33,892 nucleotides of DNA. Origin: Kitasatospora aureofaciens (GTDB lineage: Bacteria; Actinomycetota; Actinomycetes; Streptomycetales; Streptomycetaceae). Below, piece after piece: positions 1-7,411 of the stretch. The position numbers and the translations under genes are program-made. Every line of letters starts with the position of its first letter. The first letter of the stretch is position 1. The DNA lies in contig NZ_JAHTKP010000075.1 of the NCBI RefSeq assembly GCF_019192735.1, positions 1 to 33,892 of the forward strand, given 5' to 3'. The notes beneath the pieces were generated by a model. That model was not told the DNA's origin. It made no database searches and worked only from the letters and a program-made list of their open reading frames with translations.

Positions 1-28
1 CCAACAGCACCGGACCAGAGGAGTGTTC

Positions 29-182
29 ATGTTCAGCACTTCCCGCTCCGCCAGCCCCACCGGTACCACCAGACCCACCAGCACCCGCCGGCTCCCCGCC
101 CTGGGTGCCGCACTCGCCGCCGCGACCACGCTGATCGCGGGCGCCACCGCCCCGGCATACGCGGCCGACCCCGTACCGGACC
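29..182 (+). pseudogene. Signal-peptide N-terminus of a secreted protein, truncated
   Basis: The sequence shows GAGGAG five bases before an ATG at 29, then a classic Sec signal peptide: a basic Ser/Thr/Arg-rich start, an Ala/Leu hydrophobic stretch and an APAYAADP cleavage region. After codon ~51 the frame loses sense and a tyrosine-recombinase fragment begins in another frame near 183. The likely partner is the C-terminal piece at 2900-3100, which resembles the end of a family of small secreted actinobacterial proteins with an HNH-like ELGG...NLWPQPR motif. That the two pieces come from one gene is inference; the middle of the protein (its HNH-like part) is missing from both. Confidence 0.5.
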
Positions 183-734
183 GCCGGCGACGACGCCTTC
201 CGCTTGGTCACCGACCTCATGAGCGGCTGCGGCCTGCGCAACGGCGAAGCCTATGCCGTGAACATCAACAACATCGTCGCCGACGACGTCTACCGGGTCA
301 CCGAACAGGTCAACCAGGCCACCAAGGCCTACGCCCGCCTGAAGCACCGCAAGGTCGGTGAGTACCGCGACGTACCACTGCCAGCCCGCACCAAACACTC
401 CATCGAGTGGTACGCCGATACGTACGGAACCGTGGACGGCTACCTCCTGCGCAATCCCAAGGACATCACCCAGGCCATTCCGCACCACGTCATCGACAGT
501 CAGTGGCGGAGGATCAAGAAATCCGGCCAGGCCGACATCCCCGAAGGGATGGTGCTCTACGGGCTCCGCCACTTCTTCGCGTCGAACTGCCTGAGTAACG
601 GCATACCGATCACCGACGTGGCGGAATGGATGGGCCACCGCAGCGTCGACGTCACCTTCACGACCTACCGCCACCTCATGCCCGGCTCCATCAGTCGAGC
701 CGCCCAGCTCCTCGATCTCGGCCTGGCGGCCTGA
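183..734 (+). pseudogene. Tyrosine recombinase (integrase) C-terminal catalytic fragment
   Basis: An open frame from about 183 (a TTG at 204 could serve as start) gives ~180 residues of the catalytic domain of a phage/ICE-type tyrosine integrase. Visible are the first catalytic Arg in SGCGLRNGEA, a YGLRHFFAS box holding the second Arg (with Tyr in place of the usual box II His), MGHRSVD for the box II His/Trp position and TTYRHL with the nucleophilic Tyr. The core-binding N-terminal half is absent: the frame begins where the signal-peptide fragment stops. It ends normally at TGA 732-734. No att site or tRNA gene was seen beside it. It cannot be a complete integrase. Confidence 0.8.
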
Positions 735-995
735 ACACGCTGGGCTGTGGGACTGATCCGGTGAGAATCCGCACCCACCGGAGGCGGCCCCGCCTCACGT
801 TCTTGACGCCCCGTGTCGGCGGACGTGGCAATCTCCAGGTGTGCGGCCAGTTGAGTCCCGGCTGATGGCCACCAGAAATCCAGGTGGATGGCCGTCCGGC
901 CTGCGGTGTTCCTGATCGCTTCCTTATCTGAAGGAGACCCCTTCGTCCGGTTTGCTGGTGTTTGCGAGCATCAGCGAACTGGTCGAAGAGGTCCT
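735..995. other. Intergenic stretch with no supported gene
   Basis: Nothing convincing is seen on either strand. Its last ~45 bases, just before the IS21-type fragment, read in one frame as LLVFASISELVEEVL followed by a TGA that overlaps the GTG at 996. This suggests the tail of a lost upstream frame that was once translationally coupled to that gene. Confidence 0.35.
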
Positions 996-1370
996 GTGAC
1001 AAAGTCTGACAGAGAGATCATGGAAATCCTTGAGGCGTACGGCCTGACCGCCACGGTCTGGTCGGCGGCCACCCTGACAGGGCACGACCCGAAGACGGTC
1101 AAGCGGTATGTCGAGGCCCGCGCCAGCGGGCGCAACCCGCACGAACGCGAGCCGCGGCCGAAGATGATCGACGCGTACCTGGAGAAGATCGAGGAGTGGG
1201 TCGAGCAGTCGAAGGCGACGATCCGCGCCGACGTGGTCCACGACAAGCTCGTGAAGATGGGCTACCCGGGCAGCGCGCGCTCGACCCGGCGGGCGGTGAA
1301 CGCGGCGAAGACCGCGTGGAAGGCCGGCAAGCGGCGGACCTACCGGCCATGGATCCCTTCTCTGAACTAG
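996..1370 (+). pseudogene. IS21-type transposase (IstA-like) N-terminal fragment
   Basis: GTG at 996 opens a 124-residue product beginning VTKSDREIMEILEAYGLT. It continues with a helix-turn-helix region (AATLTGHDPKTVKRYVEA) and a second winged-helix-like block (SKATIRADVVHDKLVKMGYPGSA). This is the typical N-terminal DNA-binding half of IS21-family IstA transposases in Streptomyces. The DDE catalytic domain that normally follows (total usually 400-500 residues) is missing: the frame stops at TAG 1368-1370 after a basic tail. No IstB ATPase follows. A longer in-frame start at 888 exists, but the family sequence begins at the GTG. Assignment to IS21 rests on remembered family sequence. Confidence 0.7.
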
Positions 1371-1465
1371 CAAAATGAGCGGCTTGGACCCTTGGCCGGG
1401 CGGAATGAGTTGGCGTCGATGGCGGCGAGTGCGTAAAGATCCAGTCCTCGACACCAGGGGGCGCT

Positions 1466-1882
1466 ATGGCCGGAATGACTCCTACTGATCTTGTGCTGCT
1501 GGCTGATGATGAGGGAAACAGGGTCAGCATCAGGGTTCTTGGGCAACACCCGAGTGTGGCTCATGGCCTTGCGGCTGAGATCGTCGTCAAGACGCCCTTC
1601 GTGAGTGGTCGCCTCGACCTCTCCCTGTGGCGATCGAGGCTGGAAGCCTGGGGCCGCGCCCTCGACAGCCTTGACGCAGGTGAGGACATCGCGTGGATGG
1701 CCGTGGAGAGAGGGCCGTCCATCTTCATCCAGCTCACCGGCGAACGCGACTGTCCGGAAGTGGTGGTGGAAGACGACATGATCTCCATGGTCACCGTCCG
1801 TGTGCCGATGGATCTGCCGGAGGACTGGATTGCCGTTCATCGGAGACGTCTGCGCGATCTGATGGCCGCGTGGAATCCCTGA
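1466..1882 (+). CDS. DUF5959-like hypothetical protein
   Basis: A 138-residue acidic soluble protein with no signal peptide or membrane segment. Its opening (LVLLADDEGNRVSIRVLG), the central GRLDLSLWRSRLEAWGRALDSLDAGEDIAWM block and the C-terminal VTVRVPMDLPEDWI...LRDLMAAW resemble small Streptomyces proteins grouped as DUF5959, whose function is unknown. The start follows CAGGGGGCGCT, an acceptable ribosome site. Its last ~90 bases overlap, tail to tail, the small minus-strand gene ending at 1791. It looks intact, unlike its neighbours. The family name is from memory. Confidence 0.65.
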   Translation: MAGMTPTDLVLLADDEGNRVSIRVLGQHPSVAHGLAAEIVVKTPFVSGRLDLSLWRSRLEAWGRALDSLDAGEDIAWMAVERGPSIFIQLTGERDCPEVVVEDDMISMVTVRVPMDLPEDWIAVHRRRLRDLMAAWNP

Positions 1883-2279
1883 CGCAGGAGCAGTACCTGC
1901 TGGACGCCGGTCGACGTCCGGATGCGTGGAGCACAGCTCTGACCAGCAGTTGGACGTTGGTGCTGTCGATGCCGGTGGGGGTCTCTCGGAGATCGACGGG
2001 GATGCCGTCCGCCAGGCCGGCGGTGAGCCTGAGCATCCGTTGCTCGCCCCCGGAACAGGGGAGGTCGCCGGTGTCGAGGGCATGGATCGCAGCCGGCCAG
2101 TCGACGCAGGCTACAGTCCTGTCGTCGAAGGCCGCGGGGCCGACGGTGATGAAGCGATCGGTGAAGTCCCCGCGATGCAGCCAGTGCTGGGAAATCAGCA
2201 GGTCCGCGGCGGCGGCCAGGCAGTAGGAGCCCTCGGCGTGATGGCGGAGTGCTGCGGTGAGGGTGGTGGGCGAGGTCAT
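1791..2279 (-). CDS. Small hypothetical protein downstream of an integrase fragment
   Basis: ATG at 2279 opens a 162-residue frame. The first ~120 residues look like genuine coding sequence: amphipathic ALRHHAEGSYCLAAAADLLISQHWL, then an FTDRFITV...VACVDWPAAIHAL block, CSGGEQRMLRLTAGLADG and DSTNVQLLVRAVLHASG. No known domain was recognised. The C-terminal ~40 residues are low-complexity (Ser/Arg/Pro) and overlap the opposing DUF5959-like gene, so the true end may have been altered. It lies directly behind the integrase fragment, and one extra base in the G6 run at 2283-2288 would give an ATGA overlap between the two. It was therefore probably co-translated with the integrase as an element-encoded accessory protein. 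Confidence 0.55.
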   Translation of the reverse strand: MTSPTTLTAALRHHAEGSYCLAAAADLLISQHWLHRGDFTDRFITVGPAAFDDRTVACVDWPAAIHALDTGDLPCSGGEQRMLRLTAGLADGIPVDLRETPTGIDSTNVQLLVRAVLHASGRRPASSRYCSCVRDSTRPSDRADVSDERQSSPPADPSAHGR

Positions 2280-2922
2280 GTCGGGGGGTGGCTTCGCGGC
2301 CGGCGATCTCGGGGAAGGTGGGCATTCCCAGGCCGACGGCCGTGTCGCGTCGGGCGATAGTGCCGTCGACCTGGGCGAGCTTGGCGTTCGCGGCGGCGAG
2401 GCTGACCTTGAGTCCTTCGGCTTCACCGGCCCAGCCCTCGCGTTGGGCCTCGGCGATGCGGGCGATGAGGTTGTCACGGATGTCCACCAGACGGAGGCGC
2501 TGGGCAGGATCAACCCGAAGAAGGGGACACCTGACGCAACTGTGCTCGTGAACACAGCTGGTCCCATAGGCGCGTCCGCAGTCGCCGAGCGCGACCTTGC
2601 GGTGCTCGAAGTGGCCCAGGAACTCCTCCCATTCCTCGTCGGTGGGACTGCGGTATTCTTCGCTGGGCCGCAGGTCACGGCGCCGAGCGATGAACGCCCG
2701 GTGGCCGTTGATGGCCTCCTCGGGATAGACCGCCTTGTATCCCATCGTGGTGTTGATATCGCGATGACCCAAGATCAACTGGGCGATGTGGGGCGGCATC
2801 CCGTTCATGATCGCCTCGGTCGTAAAGACCCTGCGGAAGTCGTGCGGCGCGACGCTCAGCGGTCGGCCGCTGGTGTCGGTGAGCCCGGTGCCCTTGAGCG
2901 GCCACCCCACCGACCCGGGCAA
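2277..2922 (-). pseudogene. Tyrosine recombinase C-terminal fragment, frameshifted at its end
   Basis: On the minus strand the frame gives SVAPHDFRRVFTTEA (box II with the catalytic His and Arg), then AQLILGHRDINTTMGYKAVYPEEAI containing the His position and the Tyr nucleophile. A C-terminal extension follows with a Cys cluster (CGRAYGTSCVHEHSCVRCPLLRVDP), as in large actinobacterial integrases of mobile elements, and a coiled stretch (EAEGLKVSLAAANAKLAQVD). Everything upstream of box II is gone; the boundary is near 2899, where the secreted-protein remnant begins on the other strand. At the 3' end the frame runs through G6 (2283-2288) without stopping; one more G would give a stop overlapping the next start. 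It is not functional as it stands. Confidence 0.75.
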
Positions 2923-3100
2923 CCTCTGGCCGCAGCCGCGCTACGGCACCGGCCTCGACGGCCTCACCGCCGCCGACAAGGACAAGGTCGAGTACAAGCT
3001 CTACCGTGCGGTCTGCAACCGCCGGGTGGACCTGGTCCCCGCCCAGCGGGCCATTGCCACCAACTGGACGACCGCCCTCTCGGTACTCGGCCTCGACTGA
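2900..3100 (+). pseudogene. C-terminal remnant of a secreted HNH-like protein
   Basis: Frame 2900-3100 encodes GHPTDPGNLWPQPRYGTG, then a KDKVEYKLYRAVCNRRVDL helix and PAQRAIATNWTTALSVLGLD with a TGA stop. This pattern matches the end of small secreted actinobacterial proteins in which a DH/ELGG motif precedes NLWP, followed by a Cys helix and an AIA.NWTTA tail. The start, the signal peptide and the presumed catalytic part are absent here, so it is a remnant. The signal-peptide fragment at 29-182 is the most likely source of its N-terminus. Confidence 0.55.
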
Positions 3101-3339
3101 ACCGGGCCATGGGCCGGCGCGGGGCCGCCACCCCGTTCCAACCCACGCCCGTGCGCAGAGCCGGACATTCCCGGCCGAGGAGGGCCCGGGAGAGCCTCTG
3201 TCGAGTTCAGGCTGGTGGCCCACACGTGCACAGTGCCGGTGGACAGGCCGCAGGCGACCGTGAAGTTCACGGTGCGCGGCGCAGTGGCGTCCCCGGTCTC
3301 GATGACGGTGCTGTAGTCGGCGCTGTCCGGCGCCTTCAC
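3101..3339. other. Intergenic debris
   Basis: No complete gene is visible. On the minus strand at roughly 3230-3345 a frame reads DSADYSTVIETG...RTVNFTVACGLSTGTVHVW, resembling the C-terminal beta domain of a secreted glycoside hydrolase. It has neither start nor end and could be chance. I do not call it a gene. Confidence 0.3.
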
Positions 3340-3672
3340 TCCGCGAAGGACCGGCTGTTCGATCTGGCTCCGGCACGCTGGCGTCACGAGCAGGTGTTCC
3401 ATCGCAATCCGCTGGCACTGGCCTGCATGGTCCGGCTCCGCTTGGATGCCGAGATCCTCGCCATGCAGGCGGGATTGAAGGCCTTCCGAACGGCCCTGCT
3501 CGGAGCGCCGCAGCGCGCCAACGACAGCGAGACCATCGATGCGTACATCCGCGAGCAGGTCTGGGCCGAGGCCGTGCGCGAGCAGGTCAGACTCGTCGAG
3601 GACGCACTCCACCTGGCCGGCGGACGCACAGGCCGTAAGCGCGTCGCGCGGAGCGTCGTGAACGGCCTGTGA
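3340..3672 (+). pseudogene. C-terminal fragment of an unrecognised hypothetical protein
   Basis: The frame ending at TGA 3670-3672 carries ~110 residues with coding character: DRLFDLAPARWRHEQVFHRN, LALACMVRLRLDAEILAMQ, then a helical segment ending in ETIDAYIREQVWAEAVREQ and a basic tail. It resembles conserved Streptomyces proteins of unknown function whose N-terminus should lie upstream. No start with a ribosome site is present, and the open frame extends upstream only through unrelated sequence. I therefore read it as a 5'-truncated gene. No function is proposed. Confidence 0.45.
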
Positions 3673-3714
3673 CAGACGTCAGGACCTTCCTACCTGACCA
3701 GTGAGACGGGCCGT

Positions 3715-3747
3715 GGGCTGGAACGGTGCCGATGCCCGTTCCAGCCC
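3715..3747. terminator. Perfect 12-bp hairpin between convergent genes
   Basis: GGGCTGGAACGG at 3715-3726 pairs perfectly with CCGTTCCAGCCC at 3736-3747 across a 9-base loop. It sits between the plus-strand fragment ending at 3672 and the minus-strand deoR gene ending at 3806, so it can serve as a shared bidirectional terminator. There is no T-run, as is common in Streptomyces. Confidence 0.7.
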
Positions 3748-3805
3748 GCGCGACCTTCGGCGGCGCGGTCGCGCCAGGCGGGTGCAACCGTCCGGATGCG
3801 TTCCG

Positions 3806-4564
3806 TCAGGCGCGGCTGACCCGCACACCGCACTCCGCGATGGCCCGTTCCTGGTCGGCGAAGATCCCATCGTCCGTGACCACGTCGTGGACCTCGGAAA
3901 GCGCGCAGATCGAGGCGAAGGTCACCCTGCCGATCTTGGTGCTGTCGGCGAGGACGACCGAGCGCCGGCTGCTGCGCAGGAAAGCGCGGTCGGTCTGGGC
4001 CTCCATCTCGTCGTAGGTGGTGCAGCCCTCCTGTGCGGTCAGGCCGTCCACACCGATGAAGGCGACGTCGAGGTGGTACTGGGTGAGCATGCGATCCGCC
4101 GCCGGACCGACCAGCTCGTAGCTGGCGGAACGGGCGAGGCCGCCGATGACCACCAGGCGGACGTCCGGACGGACGATCAGCTCGGCGGCGATGTTCACGG
4201 CGTTGGTGACCAGGGTGATCCCGGCGCGGTCGGCCAGCACGCGGGCCAACTCGGTGGTCGTGGTGCCTCCCGTCAGGCCGACCACCGCGCCCTCGGGGAC
4301 CAGTTCGGCCGCAACCCGGGCGATCCGCCGCTTCTCCGCCTGCCGCTGCTCACTCCGGTGCCGTAGCGGCAGTTCGAGGTTCACCGGCCCGGTGACCGCG
4401 CCGCCGCGCGTGCGCTGGAGCAGGCCCTGGTCGTGCAGCTCCTGGAGGTCTCGGCGGATCGTCGCGTTCGACACCCCGAGCAGTCCGGAGAGCGCGTGTA
4501 CGTCTGCGCTTCCCGCCTCGGCGATGTGCGACAGGATCCGGGCAGCACGATCAGCTTTGAGCAT
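3806..4564 (-). CDS. DeoR/GlpR-family sugar operon repressor
   Basis: A 252-residue regulator starting at ATG 4564 (MLKADRAARIL). The N-terminal DeoR helix-turn-helix is clear: ADVHALSGLLGVSNATIRRDLQELHDQGLLQRTRGGA. The DeoR-C sugar-phosphate sensor domain follows, with VVGLTGGTTTTELARVL, ITLVTNAVNIAAEL, ELVGPAADRML, AFIGVDGL and VVLADSTKIGR. The family normally represses an adjacent sugar operon and is released by a phosphorylated sugar. Here it is the last gene of a five-gene minus-strand unit, 146 bases after the aldolase, so it probably autoregulates that operon through the promoter near 8330. The effector is likely a tagatose or galactosamine phosphate, by inference from the enzymes. Confidence 0.92.
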   Translation of the reverse strand: MLKADRAARILSHIAEAGSADVHALSGLLGVSNATIRRDLQELHDQGLLQRTRGGAVTGPVNLELPLRHRSEQRQAEKRRIARVAAELVPEGAVVGLTGGTTTTELARVLADRAGITLVTNAVNIAAELIVRPDVRLVVIGGLARSASYELVGPAADRMLTQYHLDVAFIGVDGLTAQEGCTTYDEMEAQTDRAFLRSSRRSVVLADSTKIGRVTFASICALSEVHDVVTDDGIFADQERAIAECGVRVSRA

Positions 4565-4710
4565 GACGGGAGTGTAGCTTTCGATCCCGCCCGACCAGCT
4601 CACCAACGGGGTCGACCGGGATGGCCCGGAGAGAGGACAGGTCGATAGTGAGCAAAGGTGACTCCATGGCTGCGTATCGATCAGCAATGAGCAGATGAAC
4701 CGGTCGAGGA

Positions 4711-5559
4711 CTATGCAGTCAGCACCGGGGCCTTCAGCACCTGGAGCAGCCGGGCGACCTCAGCGGCCGTCGCGGTGCGACCGGGGCCGAGGTAGCGGCG
4801 GGTGTCGACCAGTTCGCCGTTCCCTGCGAGGGCCTGCCGGACGGCAGCGGTGAAGACCTGGTTGAGGTGGGTGGCAATGTTGATCTTCGTCATGCCGCGC
4901 TCGACGGCGAGGGTCAGGTGCTCGTCGGCCACTCCGGAGGAGCCGTGCAGCACCAGCGGCACCGGGACGGCGGCGCGCAGTTCGGCGATCAGGTCGAAGT
5001 CGAGCGCGGCATCGCGGGTGGTCATCGCGTGCGATGTGCCGACGGCCACCGCGAGCGCGTCGACGCCGGTGACCGCCACGAACGCGGCCGCCTCGCCGGG
5101 ATCGGTCCGGGCGCCCGGCGCGTGCACGCCGTCCTTGCCACCGACCTCGCCGAGCTCCGCCTCCACCCAGACGTCCGCCGCGTGGCAGCGCGCCACCACC
5201 GCCGCCGTGGCCCGGACGTTCTCCTCGTACTCCAGCACGGAGGCGTCGAACATCACGGAGGTGAAGCCGAGTTCGACGGCCTCCTCGACCAGCTCCGGCG
5301 TGGTCGCGTGGTCCAGGTGGACCGCGACCGGCACTCCGGCAGCCTTTGCGACGGCGAGCACCGCGGCGCCCACCGGAGCCAGGGCGCCGTGGTAGCGGAC
5401 GGCGTTCTCGCTGAGCTGGAGGATCACCGGGCAGCCGGCCTCCTCGGCGCCCGTGACGATGGCCTCCGCGTGTTCGAGCTGGATGACGTTGAACGCACCG
5501 ACACCCTGCGCCGCGGCGGCCGCCGCGTGGATGATGGCACCGGTCGGGGTCAAGGGCAT
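4711..5559 (-). CDS. Class II fructose/tagatose-bisphosphate aldolase (GatY/KbaY/FbaA family)
   Basis: This 282-residue Zn-dependent aldolase should cleave a ketohexose 1,6-bisphosphate to glycerone phosphate and glyceraldehyde-3-phosphate in the cytoplasm. Visible landmarks are GAFNVIQLEHAEAI near residue 21, HLDHATT with metal and catalytic residues at 81-84, EAELGEVGG at 134-141, GTSHAM with a metal-binding His at 177, LHGSSG with His 205 and KINIATHLN. The length fits the GatY/KbaY group rather than the longer glycolytic FbaA, so the preferred substrate is probably tagatose 1,6-bisphosphate. Its ATG at 5559 lies inside the end of the kinase gene (10-base overlap), showing translational coupling. 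A GGAGTCC-type ribosome site precedes it. Confidence 0.88.
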   Translation of the reverse strand: MPLTPTGAIIHAAAAAAQGVGAFNVIQLEHAEAIVTGAEEAGCPVILQLSENAVRYHGALAPVGAAVLAVAKAAGVPVAVHLDHATTPELVEEAVELGFTSVMFDASVLEYEENVRATAAVVARCHAADVWVEAELGEVGGKDGVHAPGARTDPGEAAAFVAVTGVDALAVAVGTSHAMTTRDAALDFDLIAELRAAVPVPLVLHGSSGVADEHLTLAVERGMTKINIATHLNQVFTAAVRQALAGNGELVDTRRYLGPGRTATAAEVARLLQVLKAPVLTA

Positions 5560-6482
5560 TGCGGACTCCTCAAGGGTTGGACCTCCACGAGCGGACGCAG
5601 GCGCGCGCGGACGACAGGGTCGAAGTCGCCGGCCAAGGGGGCGGTGACGGCGGCGGCGGACAGCGCGACGGCCTCGGCCAGCCGGTCCGGCCAGGGCGTC
5701 CCGTCCACCAGGCCGAGGGCGAGCGCGGCAACGGCCGCGTCCCCGGCGCCGGTCGGGTTGCCGGACAGCCGGTCGGGCAACCGGGCCTGCCAACTCCCGT
5801 ACGCCGTCACGGCGATGAGGCCATCGGGGCCCAGCGAGCCCACCACGGACCGAGCTCCCTCCCGGCACAGCGACTGGGCGGCGGCGACGGGGTCACGCAG
5901 CCCCGTCACGGCCGTCAGTTCGTCCGCATTGGGCTTGACCAGCGTCGGCTTCGCTGCCAACGCCGCCCGCAGGGCCGGTCCGTCCGCGTCCACCACCGCG
6001 GGCACACTGTGGGTGCGGGCCAGGCGGACCAGCTCGGCATAGGCGTCGGCCGGAACTCCCTCGGGCAGACTGCCGGAAAACACCACCGCCATGGCCCCGG
6101 ACAGCAGCGTGTCGAGCCGGTCCAGGAGGCGGTCCCATTCCTCCGGGCGGACCACGGGCCCGGGTTCGAGCAGGATCGTGGTGTCCCCGGCCAGTTCGTC
6201 GACGACCGCCACCGTCCGCCGGCTCTCGCCCGCGATCGGCACCAACTCGTCGGCCAGCCCCACCGAGGCGAGTTCATGGCGCAGCACCTCGCCGGTCGGT
6301 CCGCCTGCCAGCCCGGTCACGGTCGTGGACTCCCCGAGGGCGTGGAGCACGCGCGACACGTTGACGCCCTTGCCCCCGGCGCGCTGCGTCACCGAGTGAA
6401 CCCGGTTGCTCGCCTGCGGACGCAACCGGTCGATGCGGTAGGTGACGTCCAGCGCCGCGTTGAGCGTCACAGTGAGGATCAC
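5550..6482 (-). CDS. PfkB-family hexose-phosphate kinase (1-phosphofructokinase / tagatose-6-phosphate kinase type)
   Basis: The 310-residue product has the LacC/FruK signatures. The N-terminus is MILTVTLNAALDVTYRID, the sugar-binding GGKGVNVSRVL lies at 37-47, FSGSLPEGV at 135-143, KPNADELTAVTG at 183-194 and the anion-hole/catalytic GNPTGAGDAA with catalytic Asp 248. Such enzymes phosphorylate fructose-1-P or tagatose-6-P to the 1,6-bisphosphate, the substrate of the adjacent aldolase. The start is GTG 6482, overlapping the upstream ROK stop as GTGA; its own stop overlaps the aldolase start. Sequence alone does not separate the two substrates. Context favours the tagatose route. Confidence 0.88.
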   Translation of the reverse strand: MILTVTLNAALDVTYRIDRLRPQASNRVHSVTQRAGGKGVNVSRVLHALGESTTVTGLAGGPTGEVLRHELASVGLADELVPIAGESRRTVAVVDELAGDTTILLEPGPVVRPEEWDRLLDRLDTLLSGAMAVVFSGSLPEGVPADAYAELVRLARTHSVPAVVDADGPALRAALAAKPTLVKPNADELTAVTGLRDPVAAAQSLCREGARSVVGSLGPDGLIAVTAYGSWQARLPDRLSGNPTGAGDAAVAALALGLVDGTPWPDRLAEAVALSAAAVTAPLAGDFDPVVRARLRPLVEVQPLRSPQCP

Positions 6483-7411
6483 GGCAGGACCTCCCGACTC
6501 AGAAGGTCCTGGGCGAGCATCGCCGCTCCCCGGCAGCCTGCGTCGTCACCGAGTTCGGCGGGGACGATGGCCGGGGCGGGGCGGTAGCACAGACGCTCGG
6601 CCACCGCCGCCCGCAGCGGGACGAAGTAGCGGTCGCCGACCAGCGTCGGCTCCCCTCCGATCACCACCCGCTCGGGGTCGAGCAGTCCGGCCGCGATGGA
6701 CAGGGCGTCGGCAAGGGTGTCGACGGCCTCGCCCCATATCTCGGCCGCCACCTGGTCGCCGCCGGCGGCACGTTCCTGCACCAGCCTGGCGGTGACGCCG
6801 TTCTCGCCGGTGGCCTTCGCGTAGCGGAGACCGATCCCGGCGGCCGAGGCATAGGCCTCCAAGCAGCCGCGGCCACCGCACTCGCAGGGTTCACCGCCGG
6901 GTCGGACGACGATGTGCCCGAGTTCGCCGTCTCCCCCTCCCGTACCGGTCAGCGCCTGCCCGTCCAGCATCACGGTGGCCCTGATTCCGGACCCGACCGT
7001 GAGGTACAGGAAGTAGTGGATGCCGCGGCCGGCGCCGGCCCGGGCCTCTGCCATGCCGCCCGATCGCACGTCGTGTCCGAGTGCGACCGGAATGCCCAGA
7101 CGCTCGGCGAGCCGCTGCCGGACGGGCAACCGGCACCATCCGAGGTCGGCAGCGAACTCGGCCATGCCCGTCCGCTCGTCCACGATCCCCGGGACGGTGA
7201 GGCCGGCCGCGGCCGGACCGAAACGTTCGGCGAGGTCGGCGGCGCAGTCGAGGACGGTGTCCAGCACCGCTTCCGGGCCGCGGTCGATCCGAGTGGGTCG
7301 GCGCTCGGTGGACCGCAGTGATCCGCCCTCCGCCGTGACGCCGGCGGTGATGTACGCCCCTCCCACATCGAGGGCGATCACCGTGGCGCCACCACCGGTG
7401 GATCCGGTCAC
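6479..7411 (-). CDS. ROK-family sugar kinase
   Basis: A 310-residue ROK protein. The ATP phosphate-binding DVGGAYITAG sits near the N-terminus, followed by GLTVPGIVDERTG, HDVRSGGMAEA, TVGSGI, GELGHIVVRPGG and the zinc-binding CECGGRGCLEAYAS. There is no helix-turn-helix N-terminus, so it is a kinase and not a ROK repressor. Substrates in this family include glucose, N-acetylglucosamine and N-acetylmannosamine; the position between an SIS isomerase and a tagatose-type kinase suggests an amino sugar. The GTG start at 7411 overlaps the SIS stop by four bases (GTGA), and its stop overlaps the next start the same way. Confidence 0.88.
   Translation of the reverse strand: MTGSTGGGATVIALDVGGAYITAGVTAEGGSLRSTERRPTRIDRGPEAVLDTVLDCAADLAERFGPAAAGLTVPGIVDERTGMAEFAADLGWCRLPVRQRLAERLGIPVALGHDVRSGGMAEARAGAGRGIHYFLYLTVGSGIRATVMLDGQALTGTGGGDGELGHIVVRPGGEPCECGGRGCLEAYASAAGIGLRYAKATGENGVTARLVQERAAGGDQVAAEIWGEAVDTLADALSIAAGLLDPERVVIGGEPTLVGDRYFVPLRAAVAERLCYRPAPAIVPAELGDDAGCRGAAMLAQDLLSREVLP

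Noticed and set aside
3230..3345. Possible glycoside hydrolase C-terminal scrap on the minus strand
   Set aside because: Too short, with no start, no end and no catalytic motif.
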